From contig DAOTXR010000032.1 of NCBI GenBank assembly GCA_034435375.1, positions 1 to 10,417 on the forward strand: a DNA stretch of 10,417 nucleotides, given 5' to 3'. The position numbers and the translations under genes are program-made. Source of the DNA: DAOTXR01 sp034435375. GTDB lineage: Bacteria > Chloroflexota > Anaerolineae > Aggregatilineales > UBA3940. Every line of letters begins with the position of its first letter. Position 1 is the first letter of the stretch. Under the pieces are notes generated by a model that had not been told where the DNA came from, did not search any database, and worked only from the letters and a program-made list of their open reading frames with translations. Below are positions 1-7,025 of this stretch, piece after piece.

Positions 1-22
1 GGGGCAGGCTCTGGCCTGCCCC
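1..22 (-). terminator. Candidate terminator hairpin beyond the SIMPL lipoprotein gene
   Basis: Positions 1-9 (GGGGCAGGC) pair perfectly with 14-22 (GCCTGCCCC) around a 4-nt TCTG loop. This very stable stem begins 29 bp past the stop codon of the minus-strand SIMPL gene. The T tract expected of an intrinsic terminator on the minus strand would lie left of the window and cannot be seen; on the plus strand the stem is followed by a pyrimidine-rich stretch without a T run. The position suits termination of the SIMPL transcript, but it could equally be part of an intergenic repeat. Confidence 0.45.
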
Positions 23-51
23 TCTACCCTCGCCACAGCACATTTGAGGGC

Positions 52-801
52 CTACTGTTCGATGGCAAAACTTACGTTCACATCCACCGTGACGGTGAGC
101 TGGCCCGTACTGACAGGCACAGCTGCCGGAGATGCACCCATTGCGTCGTAAGCTGCCGCACGCTCCACATAGATCGGAGTGGGCATGTACGACTCGCTGA
201 CAGTGACCGGGCCGCCGAGCTTGACGCCCAACCCTTCGGCCAACTGCTGGGCGCGCGCCTGTGCGTCGGTGACGGCCTGAGTCCGCGCCTCAGCCTGAAG
301 GGCAGCGGGATCACTGATGCCGAAACTCAGCTCCTGGACCGTGTTGGCGCCGGCCTCGAGGCCCGCTCCCAGCACTTCTCCTGCCTTGCCGATGTCGCGC
401 ACCTTGACCCGCAGCGTATTCTGCACATGATAGATGCGCTGCCCGGTTGGCTGGCCCCGCTCGTCGTATGGATCCTCGACCCATACGTTGAAGTTGATCG
501 TCTGCATGTCTTCCGCAGCGATGCCCTGCGCCGTCATCGCCGCCTGCACATCGGACATCGCCGTGTTGGCCTGAGCAATAGCCTGGTCCAGGTCGGGAGC
601 CTTCACATCGATGCCCAGGCTGATGTAGGCTATGTCGGGCGTGCCGGTGGCCTCTCCGTGCCCGCTGACGTTGATAGTGGGCTGCGGGGCGTTGGTCGAC
701 GCAGCCGACGGGCTGGTGCAGGCTGTGGCCGCCAGCATGGCCACGGCCAAAAGGGCAATCAGACCGATGATTGGGCGTGCGTTGTTGATACCTGTAGACA
801 T
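52..801 (-). CDS. SIMPL (DUF541) domain lipoprotein
   Basis: A 249-residue protein of the SIMPL/DUF541 family, whose biochemical role is mostly unknown; members are typically exported or periplasmic. The N-terminus has a hydrophobic helix (about residues 10-27) ending in LAATAC, a slightly degenerate lipobox that makes Cys28 the likely lipidated residue, followed by a Ser/Thr/Ala/Pro-rich linker. The SIMPL domain fills residues 43-247. It opens with the typical VSGHGEATGTPDIAYISLGI segment and continues with the paired Ala/Gln-rich helices and the alternating strands of the family. Length is normal and the ORF looks intact. The ATG start is supported by a strong Shine-Dalgarno (GAGGAGGT, about 5 nt upstream). 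It is transcribed away from the MFS gene across a shared spacer, and no partner gene lies downstream within the window. Family assignment is firm; function is unknown. Confidence 0.9.
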   Translation of the reverse strand: MSTGINNARPIIGLIALLAVAMLAATACTSPSAASTNAPQPTINVSGHGEATGTPDIAYISLGIDVKAPDLDQAIAQANTAMSDVQAAMTAQGIAAEDMQTINFNVWVEDPYDERGQPTGQRIYHVQNTLRVKVRDIGKAGEVLGAGLEAGANTVQELSFGISDPAALQAEARTQAVTDAQARAQQLAEGLGVKLGGPVTVSESYMPTPIYVERAAAYDAMGASPAAVPVSTGQLTVTVDVNVSFAIEQ

Positions 802-1006
802 AGTGAACCTCCTCGGTTTGCTTTCTCATGCTCTGGTCACGTTGAATCACACATAACAGACGCGCCAACACATCAAAAGGTTCCCGACATAGCTCAGCTT
901 GGTGCTTCTCCGTGACGATCATCTGGCGCAGAGAGGCCATTTGACACGCGCACGGCAAGGCGACGGTGAGAGACAATCAGAGGTACATCGGCGCGAGGAA
1001 AAGGAT
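802..1006. promoter_or_regulatory. Divergent spacer between the SIMPL and MFS genes
   Basis: This 205-bp spacer must hold the 5' signals for both flanking genes. Visible with confidence are the SIMPL Shine-Dalgarno (complement of about 807-816) and the MFS Shine-Dalgarno (GAGGAAAAGG, 995-1004). A perfect TTGACA sits at 941-946 pointing toward the MFS gene, but I find no convincing -10 hexamer 16-18 bp downstream of it. Toward the SIMPL gene only weak promoter-like hexamers are visible. I see no strong operator-like palindrome and no convincing small ORF. Confidence 0.4.
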
Positions 1007-2215
1007 ATGAACACAAGCAACCGCCGCAACCTGATCGTTCTGTTCTTCACCCTGGTCGTCGTGATGGTGGGGTTCGGGATCGTGATCCCCATCATGCCAT
1101 TCTACATTGAAAACCTCGGCGCAAGTGGCAGCGCGTTGGGGTTGCTGATGGCTGTCTATTCGCTGATGCAGTTCCTGTGTGCGCCGTTGTGGGGCGACCT
1201 CTCCGACCGTTACGGGCGCAAGCCGATACTGTTGCTGGGAATCCTGGGCAATGCGGTGACGTTGATCCTGTTTGGATTGTCTACCCGCCTGTGGATGCTG
1301 TTTGTTACTCGTGCGTTGGCTGGTGTGCTCTCCTCGGCTACTCTGCCCACCGCCATGGCCTATGTCGGGGATAGCACCTCCCACGACGAACGGGGGGGCG
1401 GCATGGGTGTTTTGGGGGCAGCGATGGGCGTTGGAATGGTGCTGGGGCCAGGGTTGGGCGGCCCGCTGGCTGAGAGGTCTCTGTCACTGCCGTTCTTCCT
1501 TGCCGGAGGACTGTCGGCGATAGCGCTAATCCTCGTGGCTGCTCTCCTGCCCGAGTCGCTGCCCACGGAAGCCCGCACCTCAGCCGTTCGCATCCAGGGG
1601 CCTCAGATCGACCAGATGTGGCATGCGCTGGCCGGTCCGGTCGGCGTTTTGCTGGTGCTGGCCTTCCTGATGATGTTCGGCCTGGCGAACTTCGAGAGCG
1701 TGTTCGGACTGTATACGCTGGAGCGCTATGGCTATGGCCCCAGCCAGGTGGGAATCATCCTGACCCTGATCGGCCTTGTGTCAGCAGTACTCCAGGGCGC
1801 ATTGACCGGCCCGCTGAGCCGATGGTGGGGTGAGACCAACATTATCCGCGCCTCGATGCTAGTAAGCGCTCTGGGCTTTGCGATGATGACGCTGCCCCGC
1901 TCGCTGGCGGGCGTCATTGTTGCGGCTTTGATCTTTATCATGGGCAACTCCTTGCTGCGCCCGGCAGTATCTGCGCTGATCTCCAAACGCGCAACCGGCG
2001 GTCAGGGCATGGCGATGGGTCTGAGCAACAGCTTCATGAGTCTGGGCCGGGTGTTCGGACCAGCCTGGGCGGGCTTCGCCTTCGATCTGCACATCAATCT
2101 GCCCTACTTGAGCGGCGCAGCCATCATGGCAGCTGGTCTGGCGATCAGCCTGATCTGGCTGGCGCAAGAGCCGCGCAGGCAGGCCCAGATTTCTGACACG
2201 GATCCAATCCGATGA
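1007..2215 (+). CDS. MFS drug:H+ antiporter-like exporter (DHA1/TetA type)
   Basis: A 402-residue, 12-helix major facilitator protein of the inner membrane, likely a proton-coupled exporter of small molecules. The first helix region carries GFGIVIPIMPFY (residues 22-33), typical of TetA-like DHA1 proteins. Motif A is WGDLSDRYGRKP (62-73) between helices 2 and 3, a motif-B-like RALAGVLSSATLP lies at 102-114, and the antiporter motif C (GAAMGVGMVLGPGLGG, 137-152) marks it as an antiporter and not a uniporter. The central loop near residues 190-215 is short and polar. I chose the ATG at 1007 because it is preceded by GAGGAAAAGG and gives the usual MFS N-terminus; the open frame extends back to 899, but those 36 codons are polar and unlike the family. 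The substrate cannot be read from sequence, and resistance should not be assumed. It ends 10 bp from the oppositely oriented DUF4013-like gene. Confidence 0.9.
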   Translation: MNTSNRRNLIVLFFTLVVVMVGFGIVIPIMPFYIENLGASGSALGLLMAVYSLMQFLCAPLWGDLSDRYGRKPILLLGILGNAVTLILFGLSTRLWMLFVTRALAGVLSSATLPTAMAYVGDSTSHDERGGGMGVLGAAMGVGMVLGPGLGGPLAERSLSLPFFLAGGLSAIALILVAALLPESLPTEARTSAVRIQGPQIDQMWHALAGPVGVLLVLAFLMMFGLANFESVFGLYTLERYGYGPSQVGIILTLIGLVSAVLQGALTGPLSRWWGETNIIRASMLVSALGFAMMTLPRSLAGVIVAALIFIMGNSLLRPAVSALISKRATGGQGMAMGLSNSFMSLGRVFGPAWAGFAFDLHINLPYLSGAAIMAAGLAISLIWLAQEPRRQAQISDTDPIR

Positions 2216-2225
2216 AGGCTGTGGC

Positions 2226-2978
2226 TCATCGCGATCCCGGCGCCGTCCCAACTCGTGGAGGCGCCTCAAGGGTCCGAATCGCAAGCTGGCCGTAGAGGTG
2301 GCCAGCGAACCAGCTCATCACAGTTAGGGTAAGCGCGGGAACGAGGATCGGCGCCAGGAAGGCCCCTACCCCCGTGGTGGACAGCAGCCCAGTCGACAGG
2401 CTGCCCAGCGCACCGAGGGCCAGCGTTAGGACGGAGAGGTAAATACCCGTCACCAGATCGTCGAGGAAGTTGCGAAAGGCCAGCCGGATGTTGGCCGCAA
2501 AATCGAAGAAAGCCGAGAAGCGGCGAGTCTCGATGTAGCGAAGATACCCAGACCAGTACAGAATGTTGGCTGCTACGGCGTACAGCAGTGTGCCGCATAG
2601 CAGCGCAGCGCGGGCAGGGAGGCCTTCTGTGTAGAGCTGTGCGAACGCCTCAAAGGACCGGTCAGCTTGGCCGAAAAAACGGATCGCCAGATTGACCCAC
2701 AGCACGACGCCGATCGTCACAAAAGCCCACGTGGGCAAATTGTAAAGGAACCCCACCCCTCGGATCGTCAGGCCCCGCCACAGCTTCCTGCCGAGGCCAT
2801 CCCAGCCGGGTAGCAGACGGGGTGCCCCTTGCCGGACACGAACACTGATCTCAAACTCCCAACCTTTGATGATAAAAAAACCGATGACCGGGATGGCGGC
2901 AACCAGCAGAGCCATTCCCAGCTCTGAAATCCAGCGCCGATCCTCGAAGGGATAGACTAAGGCTTTCCAGAACTTCAC
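2226..2978 (-). CDS. DUF4013-like integral membrane protein
   Basis: A 250-residue membrane protein with about five hydrophobic segments (roughly residues 19-37, 72-98, 124-142, 172-198 and 205-228). The features fit the DUF4013 family: an N-terminal amphipathic start (KALVYPFEDRRW), a first helix followed by a loop with a LLPGWDGLGRKLWRGL segment (55-70), then a helix leading into a YNLPTW motif (79-84). Function is unknown for this family. The start is a GTG at 2978 without a strong Shine-Dalgarno (GAGTCGGGACT just upstream), so translation may depend on coupling with the preceding small gene, whose stop lies 24 bp upstream. It is probably the last gene of a three-gene operon headed by the PPDK_N-like protein. 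It converges on the MFS gene with a 10-bp gap. Being a membrane protein is secure; the family name is fairly likely. Confidence 0.8.
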   Translation of the reverse strand: MKFWKALVYPFEDRRWISELGMALLVAAIPVIGFFIIKGWEFEISVRVRQGAPRLLPGWDGLGRKLWRGLTIRGVGFLYNLPTWAFVTIGVVLWVNLAIRFFGQADRSFEAFAQLYTEGLPARAALLCGTLLYAVAANILYWSGYLRYIETRRFSAFFDFAANIRLAFRNFLDDLVTGIYLSVLTLALGALGSLSTGLLSTTGVGAFLAPILVPALTLTVMSWFAGHLYGQLAIRTLEAPPRVGTAPGSR

Positions 2979-3002
2979 AGTCCCGACTCGGCAAGCTGCT
3001 GT

Positions 3003-3323
3003 TTACAGAAATAGCGCAGGCCATGCGCCGTACTCAGGAGCCTGGATCATGCTCAGCCCTCGGAAGAACAGCAAGGCCATGCCTACCATGTAGAGAGCTG
3101 CCATAATGGCAACTACGCCCAAGAATCGTTGCCACATCTCCTTGCGACGCAGGCTCATCACCGCCAGAATGGCGAAAATGCCCGCCGAGATCAGCATGTA
3201 CGTCGAGACTGCCGCAGGCGATACCATGCTGTTGGGCGCCTGGGCAAAGCCCAGTCCGCCAAAGACCACGGCGCAGATCAGCAGGACAATGATAATCAAG
3301 GTTGAGACGCGCATGTTTTTCAT
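3003..3323 (-). CDS. Small three-helix membrane protein, hypothetical
   Basis: A 106-residue hydrophobic protein that I do not recognise. Three membrane helices are apparent, at about residues 6-25, 36-56 and 65-87, with a short basic cytoplasmic-looking loop (LRRKEMWQR) between helices 2 and 3 and a short aromatic C-terminus. The first helix is preceded by Lys/Arg residues and followed by FAQAPNS, so it could also be read as a signal-like segment. I chose the ATG at 3323 because GAGGA lies 7 nt upstream; an immediately adjacent in-frame GTG at 3326 is possible but sits too close to that site. It lies between the PPDK_N-like gene (102-bp gap) and the DUF4013-like gene (24-bp gap) on the same strand, so cotranscription is likely. 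A role as a membrane partner of either neighbour is a guess. Confidence 0.7.
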   Translation of the reverse strand: MKNMRVSTLIIIVLLICAVVFGGLGFAQAPNSMVSPAAVSTYMLISAGIFAILAVMSLRRKEMWQRFLGVVAIMAALYMVGMALLFFRGLSMIQAPEYGAWPALFL

Positions 3324-3425
3324 CACTTTGTCCTCGATTCGACCGACCAGGGCCTATGCGAAGGCTGTGACAAACTCCGGCGGGCGACCCAGAGCAGGAG
3401 TTCATCTCGGCCTCCTGGCGATCAC

Positions 3426-5783
3426 TCAGGTTCGCTCTGAGAAACAACACGGCTTGTTTGTCAAGAATGCTACGGCCCTATCCTCTTCGCTGTCCATGAT
3501 GATGGTCAGCGTGCGCCCGTTGCTGACAGAAGGTACATCGATCACTTTGATGTACGGCGTGTAGCGATCATCCGCTGGGAGGAGTTGCGACAACAAATTG
3601 GGCGCTGAGCGGAAAAAACTTTCCTGGTAGACGTTGGAGGGGTCATCAGGAAAGATCGGCAACGGATAGATATTCGCTTCGACCAAATCCTGGAAAAAGT
3701 GGGTGCCGTAAGACAGTTCAGGGGCGCTGCCATCGCCAGCAAAGGCCACTTCGATCAGGACCCGCGTGTTGTAGATGTCGGCGTAGGTCACCGGGACGCC
3801 CACCTGGATATTGGATGACCCCCAGCGCCCAGGCCCCATCAAAATGAAGGTCTGGTTGGCCAGGGCGTGATTCAGGCGGCCCACCACCTGTGCGATCTCG
3901 ATCCGCGTGTGCGGCTCTGGAATGTGCACATAAGCGTGCGGATCGACATAGATCACATAGCGGATACCCTCCACGCAGCCGCGCGGCACCTGCTGGTTGA
4001 CCGTGAAGATCACGTCCTGCTCTGGAATGTCCTCAGGGATGTGCACATCGTGGTACACATCACCGCGTCGACTGAGAGTGCGGCACTGCAACAGCGCGAT
4101 CCGCACCTGTGGCTTAGGATAAGTGGCGACAAGCTGGCCGGCAAACTCTACATCGACCGGGCGCTCATAGGCTTTCTCCAGGATCTTCAGCGACTCGCGC
4201 AGCAGAGTGACAAACTGCTCCTGGGCCAGCAGGTTGTCGAAAGTGACAACCATCTGGTGCGGCTCCAGCGCCACCGGGCGGCGCGCGAACGGCTGGACAA
4301 ACCCACCCTGATCGACCGACACAATGGCGGTTAGCGCCGGGTAATCAATGTCAAGCACCTGGCCAACTGGCAGCGTCTTGAAAGTGTTGTCTTCCACATC
4401 GATCACGTCGATCTGGTGCTGCGAATAGTGGCGCACCATGCGCGCCCCAAACTCTGGGCGCAGGGAGGGGTGGCTGAGAGACACCATACGTGGATAGTCC
4501 CGCCCCACGCGGTCCACCGCGCGGGTCCCCAACCCGACGACCATACGGAGCAGGCCATCCTCGCCGCGGATGCGCTTGCTCCAACGATAGGGATTGAAGC
4601 TGAAACCTACTCCCGCGACATCGGGGAAGACATAACGCCCATAGCGGCGGCCCTCGACTTTCTGGATCAACACCGCCATACGTTCGTCATAGTCGGTCAG
4701 GCCCATGCGATCGCGGTAGATCAGCGCCTCGGGCCGGATCACACTGGCGTAAACCTTGATGATGGCGGTTTGCAACTCACGGAGGTTCTCTGCGTGAGTG
4801 CCCTGGTTGGGCAGGAAAAAGCTGTCGTACTTGCCAGCAAACGACGTGTCGAAGTTGTCTTCGAGCAGGCTGGAGGAGCGGACGATGAGCGGCGCATCGC
4901 CTACACTGTCAAGCAGCTCAGACAATTGATCAATGATCTCGTCTGGCAGGCGGCTGTTAAGGTAAGCGTTGTACGCAATTGGATAGTCGCTCATCATTTG
5001 CTCGGGCCGCTTGTACTTCTGGTTCATGAAGCGAAACAGGTCATTGTTGTTGTGGAAGTCGTAAAAGATGTCAGCGCCCAGGAACCACGACTCAGGTATG
5101 GTGATGAAACGGTCTACGTCGATCCCGTGCTGCGGGCCGTGGCGCTGGAGGACTTTGTAAGCGAGAAGCATTCCCGCCGCCTTGCCTCCGATCTTGCCGC
5201 GCCCGATGCGGTGGCGACGAATCTGGTCCAGGTCTTTAACGGTGAAATAATCGCGGGCCACGCGCACAAACGCCAGCTGATCCGAGATCATGGCCTTGAT
5301 CAGCACGACGATGATCTCCATCAGGTGATGCTGGATGCTGACCCGCATCTCCGGCGGATAGTTCTCATAGGCTTCCCCCTGAGCAAACAGCAGATCCCAG
5401 GGGGCCAGTTCGGGATTAAAGGTGAGGATGACCTGGCGGTTAGGGATGCGCTCAGAGAGGACTTCATGGACAATCTGCTCGAAGAGGTCGTGGGGCAGGT
5501 TGTAGGCGAAGTAGAAGTCGGTCATGTGGTCGCGAATCTGATCGGTGCGCGTCTGCCACACATCAGGCGGCTCTTGCTCAAATGGGTTGACCAACCCTTC
5601 GCGTTCTTGCGACTGGATGGCCTTGTCGCGGACCTCCTGCTCAAAGGCCTGTTTGCTCACGATGCCGCGTGAGAACAGCTCCTCGCGCATGCGCTGACGG
5701 ATACGCCGGGCCAAAATCGGGTACTGGCTGATTTCCAGGTAGAGCTGAAGAACTTTGGGCAACTGTTGCGGGTCATATGACAT
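3426..5783 (-). CDS. PEP/pyruvate-binding (PPDK_N ATP-grasp) protein with extra C-terminal module
   Basis: A 785-residue cytoplasmic protein built on the ATP-binding domain of pyruvate phosphate dikinase/PEP synthase (PF01326 family). Residues 1-190 are a helical N-terminal region I cannot assign. The ATP-grasp part spans about 190-575: IGGKAAGM (198-205), the VRSSSLLEDNFDTSFAGKYD stretch with the family arginine (301-320), MAVLIQKVEG (369-378), GVGFSFNP (391-398), VGLGTRAVDR (416-425), DVEFA (544-548) and LLQCRTLS (564-571). The phosphohistidine domain (TSHAAI-type motif) and the PEP-binding barrel of true dikinases are absent. Instead residues about 580-785 form a module with GPGRWGSS (650-657) and YGTHFFQDLVEA (692-703). 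The ATG at 5783 has AGGTGA 8 nt upstream; the in-frame GTG at 5795 overlaps that site and is less likely. It heads a probable operon with two membrane proteins. It probably binds ATP; the reaction is unknown. Confidence 0.85.
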   Translation of the reverse strand: MSYDPQQLPKVLQLYLEISQYPILARRIRQRMREELFSRGIVSKQAFEQEVRDKAIQSQEREGLVNPFEQEPPDVWQTRTDQIRDHMTDFYFAYNLPHDLFEQIVHEVLSERIPNRQVILTFNPELAPWDLLFAQGEAYENYPPEMRVSIQHHLMEIIVVLIKAMISDQLAFVRVARDYFTVKDLDQIRRHRIGRGKIGGKAAGMLLAYKVLQRHGPQHGIDVDRFITIPESWFLGADIFYDFHNNNDLFRFMNQKYKRPEQMMSDYPIAYNAYLNSRLPDEIIDQLSELLDSVGDAPLIVRSSSLLEDNFDTSFAGKYDSFFLPNQGTHAENLRELQTAIIKVYASVIRPEALIYRDRMGLTDYDERMAVLIQKVEGRRYGRYVFPDVAGVGFSFNPYRWSKRIRGEDGLLRMVVGLGTRAVDRVGRDYPRMVSLSHPSLRPEFGARMVRHYSQHQIDVIDVEDNTFKTLPVGQVLDIDYPALTAIVSVDQGGFVQPFARRPVALEPHQMVVTFDNLLAQEQFVTLLRESLKILEKAYERPVDVEFAGQLVATYPKPQVRIALLQCRTLSRRGDVYHDVHIPEDIPEQDVIFTVNQQVPRGCVEGIRYVIYVDPHAYVHIPEPHTRIEIAQVVGRLNHALANQTFILMGPGRWGSSNIQVGVPVTYADIYNTRVLIEVAFAGDGSAPELSYGTHFFQDLVEANIYPLPIFPDDPSNVYQESFFRSAPNLLSQLLPADDRYTPYIKVIDVPSVSNGRTLTIIMDSEEDRAVAFLTNKPCCFSERT

Positions 5784-5830
5784 GCGGCCTGTCACCTACT
5801 TCATCCGAGTGTCCGTCACGCGACCGTTCC

Positions 5831-5839
5831 ATTCTACCA
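5831..5839 (-). promoter_or_regulatory. Candidate extended -10 for the PPDK_N-like operon
   Basis: Read on the minus strand this is TGGTAGAAT: an extended -10 TG followed by TAGAAT, which matches TATAAT at five of six positions. No good -35 hexamer lies 17 bp upstream, as is common for extended -10 promoters. Initiation about 7 bp downstream would give a leader of roughly 40 nt before the ATG at 5783. Recognition by a sigma-70-type factor is an inference. Confidence 0.4.
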
Positions 5840-5846
5840 CGATGGC

Positions 5847-5856
5847 CACAATTGTG
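5847..5856. promoter_or_regulatory. Palindrome CACAATTGTG, candidate operator
   Basis: A perfect 10-bp inverted repeat without a spacer, located just upstream of the leftward extended -10 (where a -35 would lie) and about 30 bp upstream of the rightward -35. A dimeric regulator bound here could affect both divergent units. The symmetry does not extend further (C at 5846 against A at 5857), and a 10-bp palindrome can occur by chance, so this is a suggestion only. Confidence 0.3.
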
Positions 5857-5886
5857 AGAAAAGAAGGGCAGTAGGGTATCTCCCCA

Positions 5887-5915
5887 TTCAAAACAGACTC
5901 TACAGATGCTACACT
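5887..5915 (+). promoter_or_regulatory. Candidate promoter for the binding-protein/sensor unit
   Basis: A -35-like TTCAAA (5887-5892) is separated by 17 bp from TACACT (5910-5915), which is preceded by TGC, giving an extended -10 of TGCTACACT. Each hexamer matches the sigma-70 consensus at four of six positions, and the spacing is optimal. A start near 5922 would give a leader of about 55 nt before the ATG at 5977. Confidence 0.4.
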
Positions 5916-5976
5916 GAGAGGAACCTGGTGCGGTAGTCTAAAGTATGCATGGTGCCTTTATCCCCAGGAGCGAGAC

Positions 5977-6990
5977 ATGACTATCAAGGACATAGTTCTC
6001 GGTTTGTTGGCCCTGCCGATCCTCGCACTGTCTGCCTGCACAGGCTCCGCGCAGCAGGCCCAACAACCCATTCCAGAAGAATCGGTCAGCGTTCAACTGT
6101 CGTGGATACATACGATTGAGTTCGCAGGGTTCTACATGGCTCAAGACAGGAACCATTATTCGCAGGAAGGTCTTGCCGTGGAACTGCGGGCTGGCGGCAA
6201 CGACGCCAACGGCAACTACATTGACCCTCTCCGCGAAGTGGCTGAAGGGAGGGCCACTTTTGGTGTCACGGATGGCGGTTTGTTGCTGATCGCCAGGGCG
6301 AATGGCGATCCGGTCGTCGCTATTGCCACAATCTACCAGCGCCATCCCTTAGCATTCGTCTCGCTGGCCGACAAAAACATTGAGCGCCCCCAGGATTTGG
6401 TAGGCAGAACAGTAGACATCGCTGACAACAGCAAAGCTATGTTCCTGTCCATGCTATCCGCAGTGGGAGTCCCACAATCGCAGGTCAACCTGCATACCCG
6501 CACTGATTACACCATCGACCCTTTAGTGAACGGCCAGATGGATGTGATCGAGGCCTGGATTACTAACGAGATAGTTGACCTGGAACTGGGGGGCTACGAA
6601 TTCAACATGATTCTCCCCTCCGACTATGGAATCGACATGTACCCAGATGTCATCTTCACGACGGAGGAGACAATCGCCAACCGGCCTGAGATGGTGGAGA
6701 AGTTCCTGCGGGCTACTTTGCGCGGGGTACAGGACGCCATCGATGATCCGGCAGAAGCCGCCACGCTCTCGGTCTCCTACAACAGCGACCTCAATGTAGA
6801 CAGAGAGACCCGTGCAATGGAACGCTCGCTGCCGCTGCTCAATCCATCGGGCAGCAAGCTTGGCATGATGACGCCTGAGCACTGGGAGACCACCCAGCAG
6901 ATTCTGCTCGCCCAGGGGCTGCTGAGCGAGCCGCTAGACGTCAGCACAGCCTACACCATGACATTCCTGAACAGCATCTACGGCCAGTAA
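5977..6990 (+). CDS. NMT1/THI5-type substrate-binding lipoprotein
   Basis: A 337-residue solute-binding protein of the NMT1/THI5-like fold (family of thiamine-pyrimidine, taurine and nitrate binding components). Residues 4-20 form a hydrophobic signal ending in the canonical lipobox LSAC, so Cys21 is the likely lipidated residue and the mature protein sits on the outer face of the membrane. The family signature is clear: QLSWIHTIEFAGFYMAQDRN (40-59), then the EGLAVELRAGG strand (64-74), a GVTDGG loop (96-101), QDLVGRTVDIADN (139-151) and a DVIEAWITNE hinge segment (189-198). Length is normal. The ATG has AGGAG 6 nt upstream. Normally such a protein delivers substrate to an ABC permease, but here the next gene, 35 bp downstream, encodes a large sensor. 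No permease or ATPase gene is visible, so it may act as a sensing component or use a transporter encoded elsewhere. The ligand cannot be predicted. Confidence 0.88.
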   Translation: MTIKDIVLGLLALPILALSACTGSAQQAQQPIPEESVSVQLSWIHTIEFAGFYMAQDRNHYSQEGLAVELRAGGNDANGNYIDPLREVAEGRATFGVTDGGLLLIARANGDPVVAIATIYQRHPLAFVSLADKNIERPQDLVGRTVDIADNSKAMFLSMLSAVGVPQSQVNLHTRTDYTIDPLVNGQMDVIEAWITNEIVDLELGGYEFNMILPSDYGIDMYPDVIFTTEETIANRPEMVEKFLRATLRGVQDAIDDPAEAATLSVSYNSDLNVDRETRAMERSLPLLNPSGSKLGMMTPEHWETTQQILLAQGLLSEPLDVSTAYTMTFLNSIYGQ

Positions 6991-7025
6991 GATTCTGTTC
7001 ACAGGGAGTGAGGAGACGTAATCAT

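Larger units (their letters stand above)
5784..5976. promoter_or_regulatory. Divergent spacer between PPDK_N-like gene and binding-protein gene
   Basis: This 193-bp spacer drives transcription in both directions. It holds a leftward extended -10, a rightward -35/-10 pair, a central 10-bp palindrome and both ribosome binding sites (AGGTGA on the minus strand for the PPDK_N-like gene; AGGAG at 5966-5970 for the binding protein). It is locally more AT-rich around 5847-5965 than the flanking genes. I see no small ORF or structured RNA in it. Confidence 0.6.

Noticed and set aside
941..946. Perfect TTGACA as a -35 element for the MFS gene
   Set aside because: No acceptable -10 hexamer is found 16-18 bp downstream; the nearest candidate (GACAAT, 972-977) is 25 bp away. 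Without a partner it cannot be called a promoter.
311..976. A 221-codon minus-strand frame overlapping the SIMPL gene and spacer
   Set aside because: Its sequence is low-complexity His/Arg/Gly-rich and is a frame-shifted reading of the SIMPL coding region; it has no family features.
899..1006. N-terminal extension of the MFS protein by 36 residues
   Set aside because: The extension is polar and charged, unlike MFS N-termini, and the ATG at 1007 has its own good Shine-Dalgarno.
2210..2231. Inverted repeat CGATGA...TCATCG across the two convergent stop codons
   Set aside because: Both genes happen to end in an Arg CGA codon followed by TGA, which alone generates this symmetry. The stem is only 6 bp with a 10-nt loop and has no T tract, so a bidirectional terminator is not supported.
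3395..3417. Inverted repeat CAGGAG...CTCCTG in the gap after the PPDK_N-like gene
   Set aside because: A 6-bp stem with an 11-nt loop and no following T run is too weak to call a terminator and is within chance expectation.
3034..3450. A 138-codon minus-strand frame overlapping the small membrane protein gene
   Set aside because: It is an out-of-frame reading of the three-helix protein. The latter has a Shine-Dalgarno and coherent hydrophobic helices, whereas this one has neither.
4416..5672. A 418-codon open frame on the plus strand
   Set aside because: It lies entirely antisense to the PPDK_N-like gene, whose minus-strand product has recognisable family motifs. The plus-strand translation has no recognisable domain and no own ribosome binding site that I can see. 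It is a codon-bias shadow.
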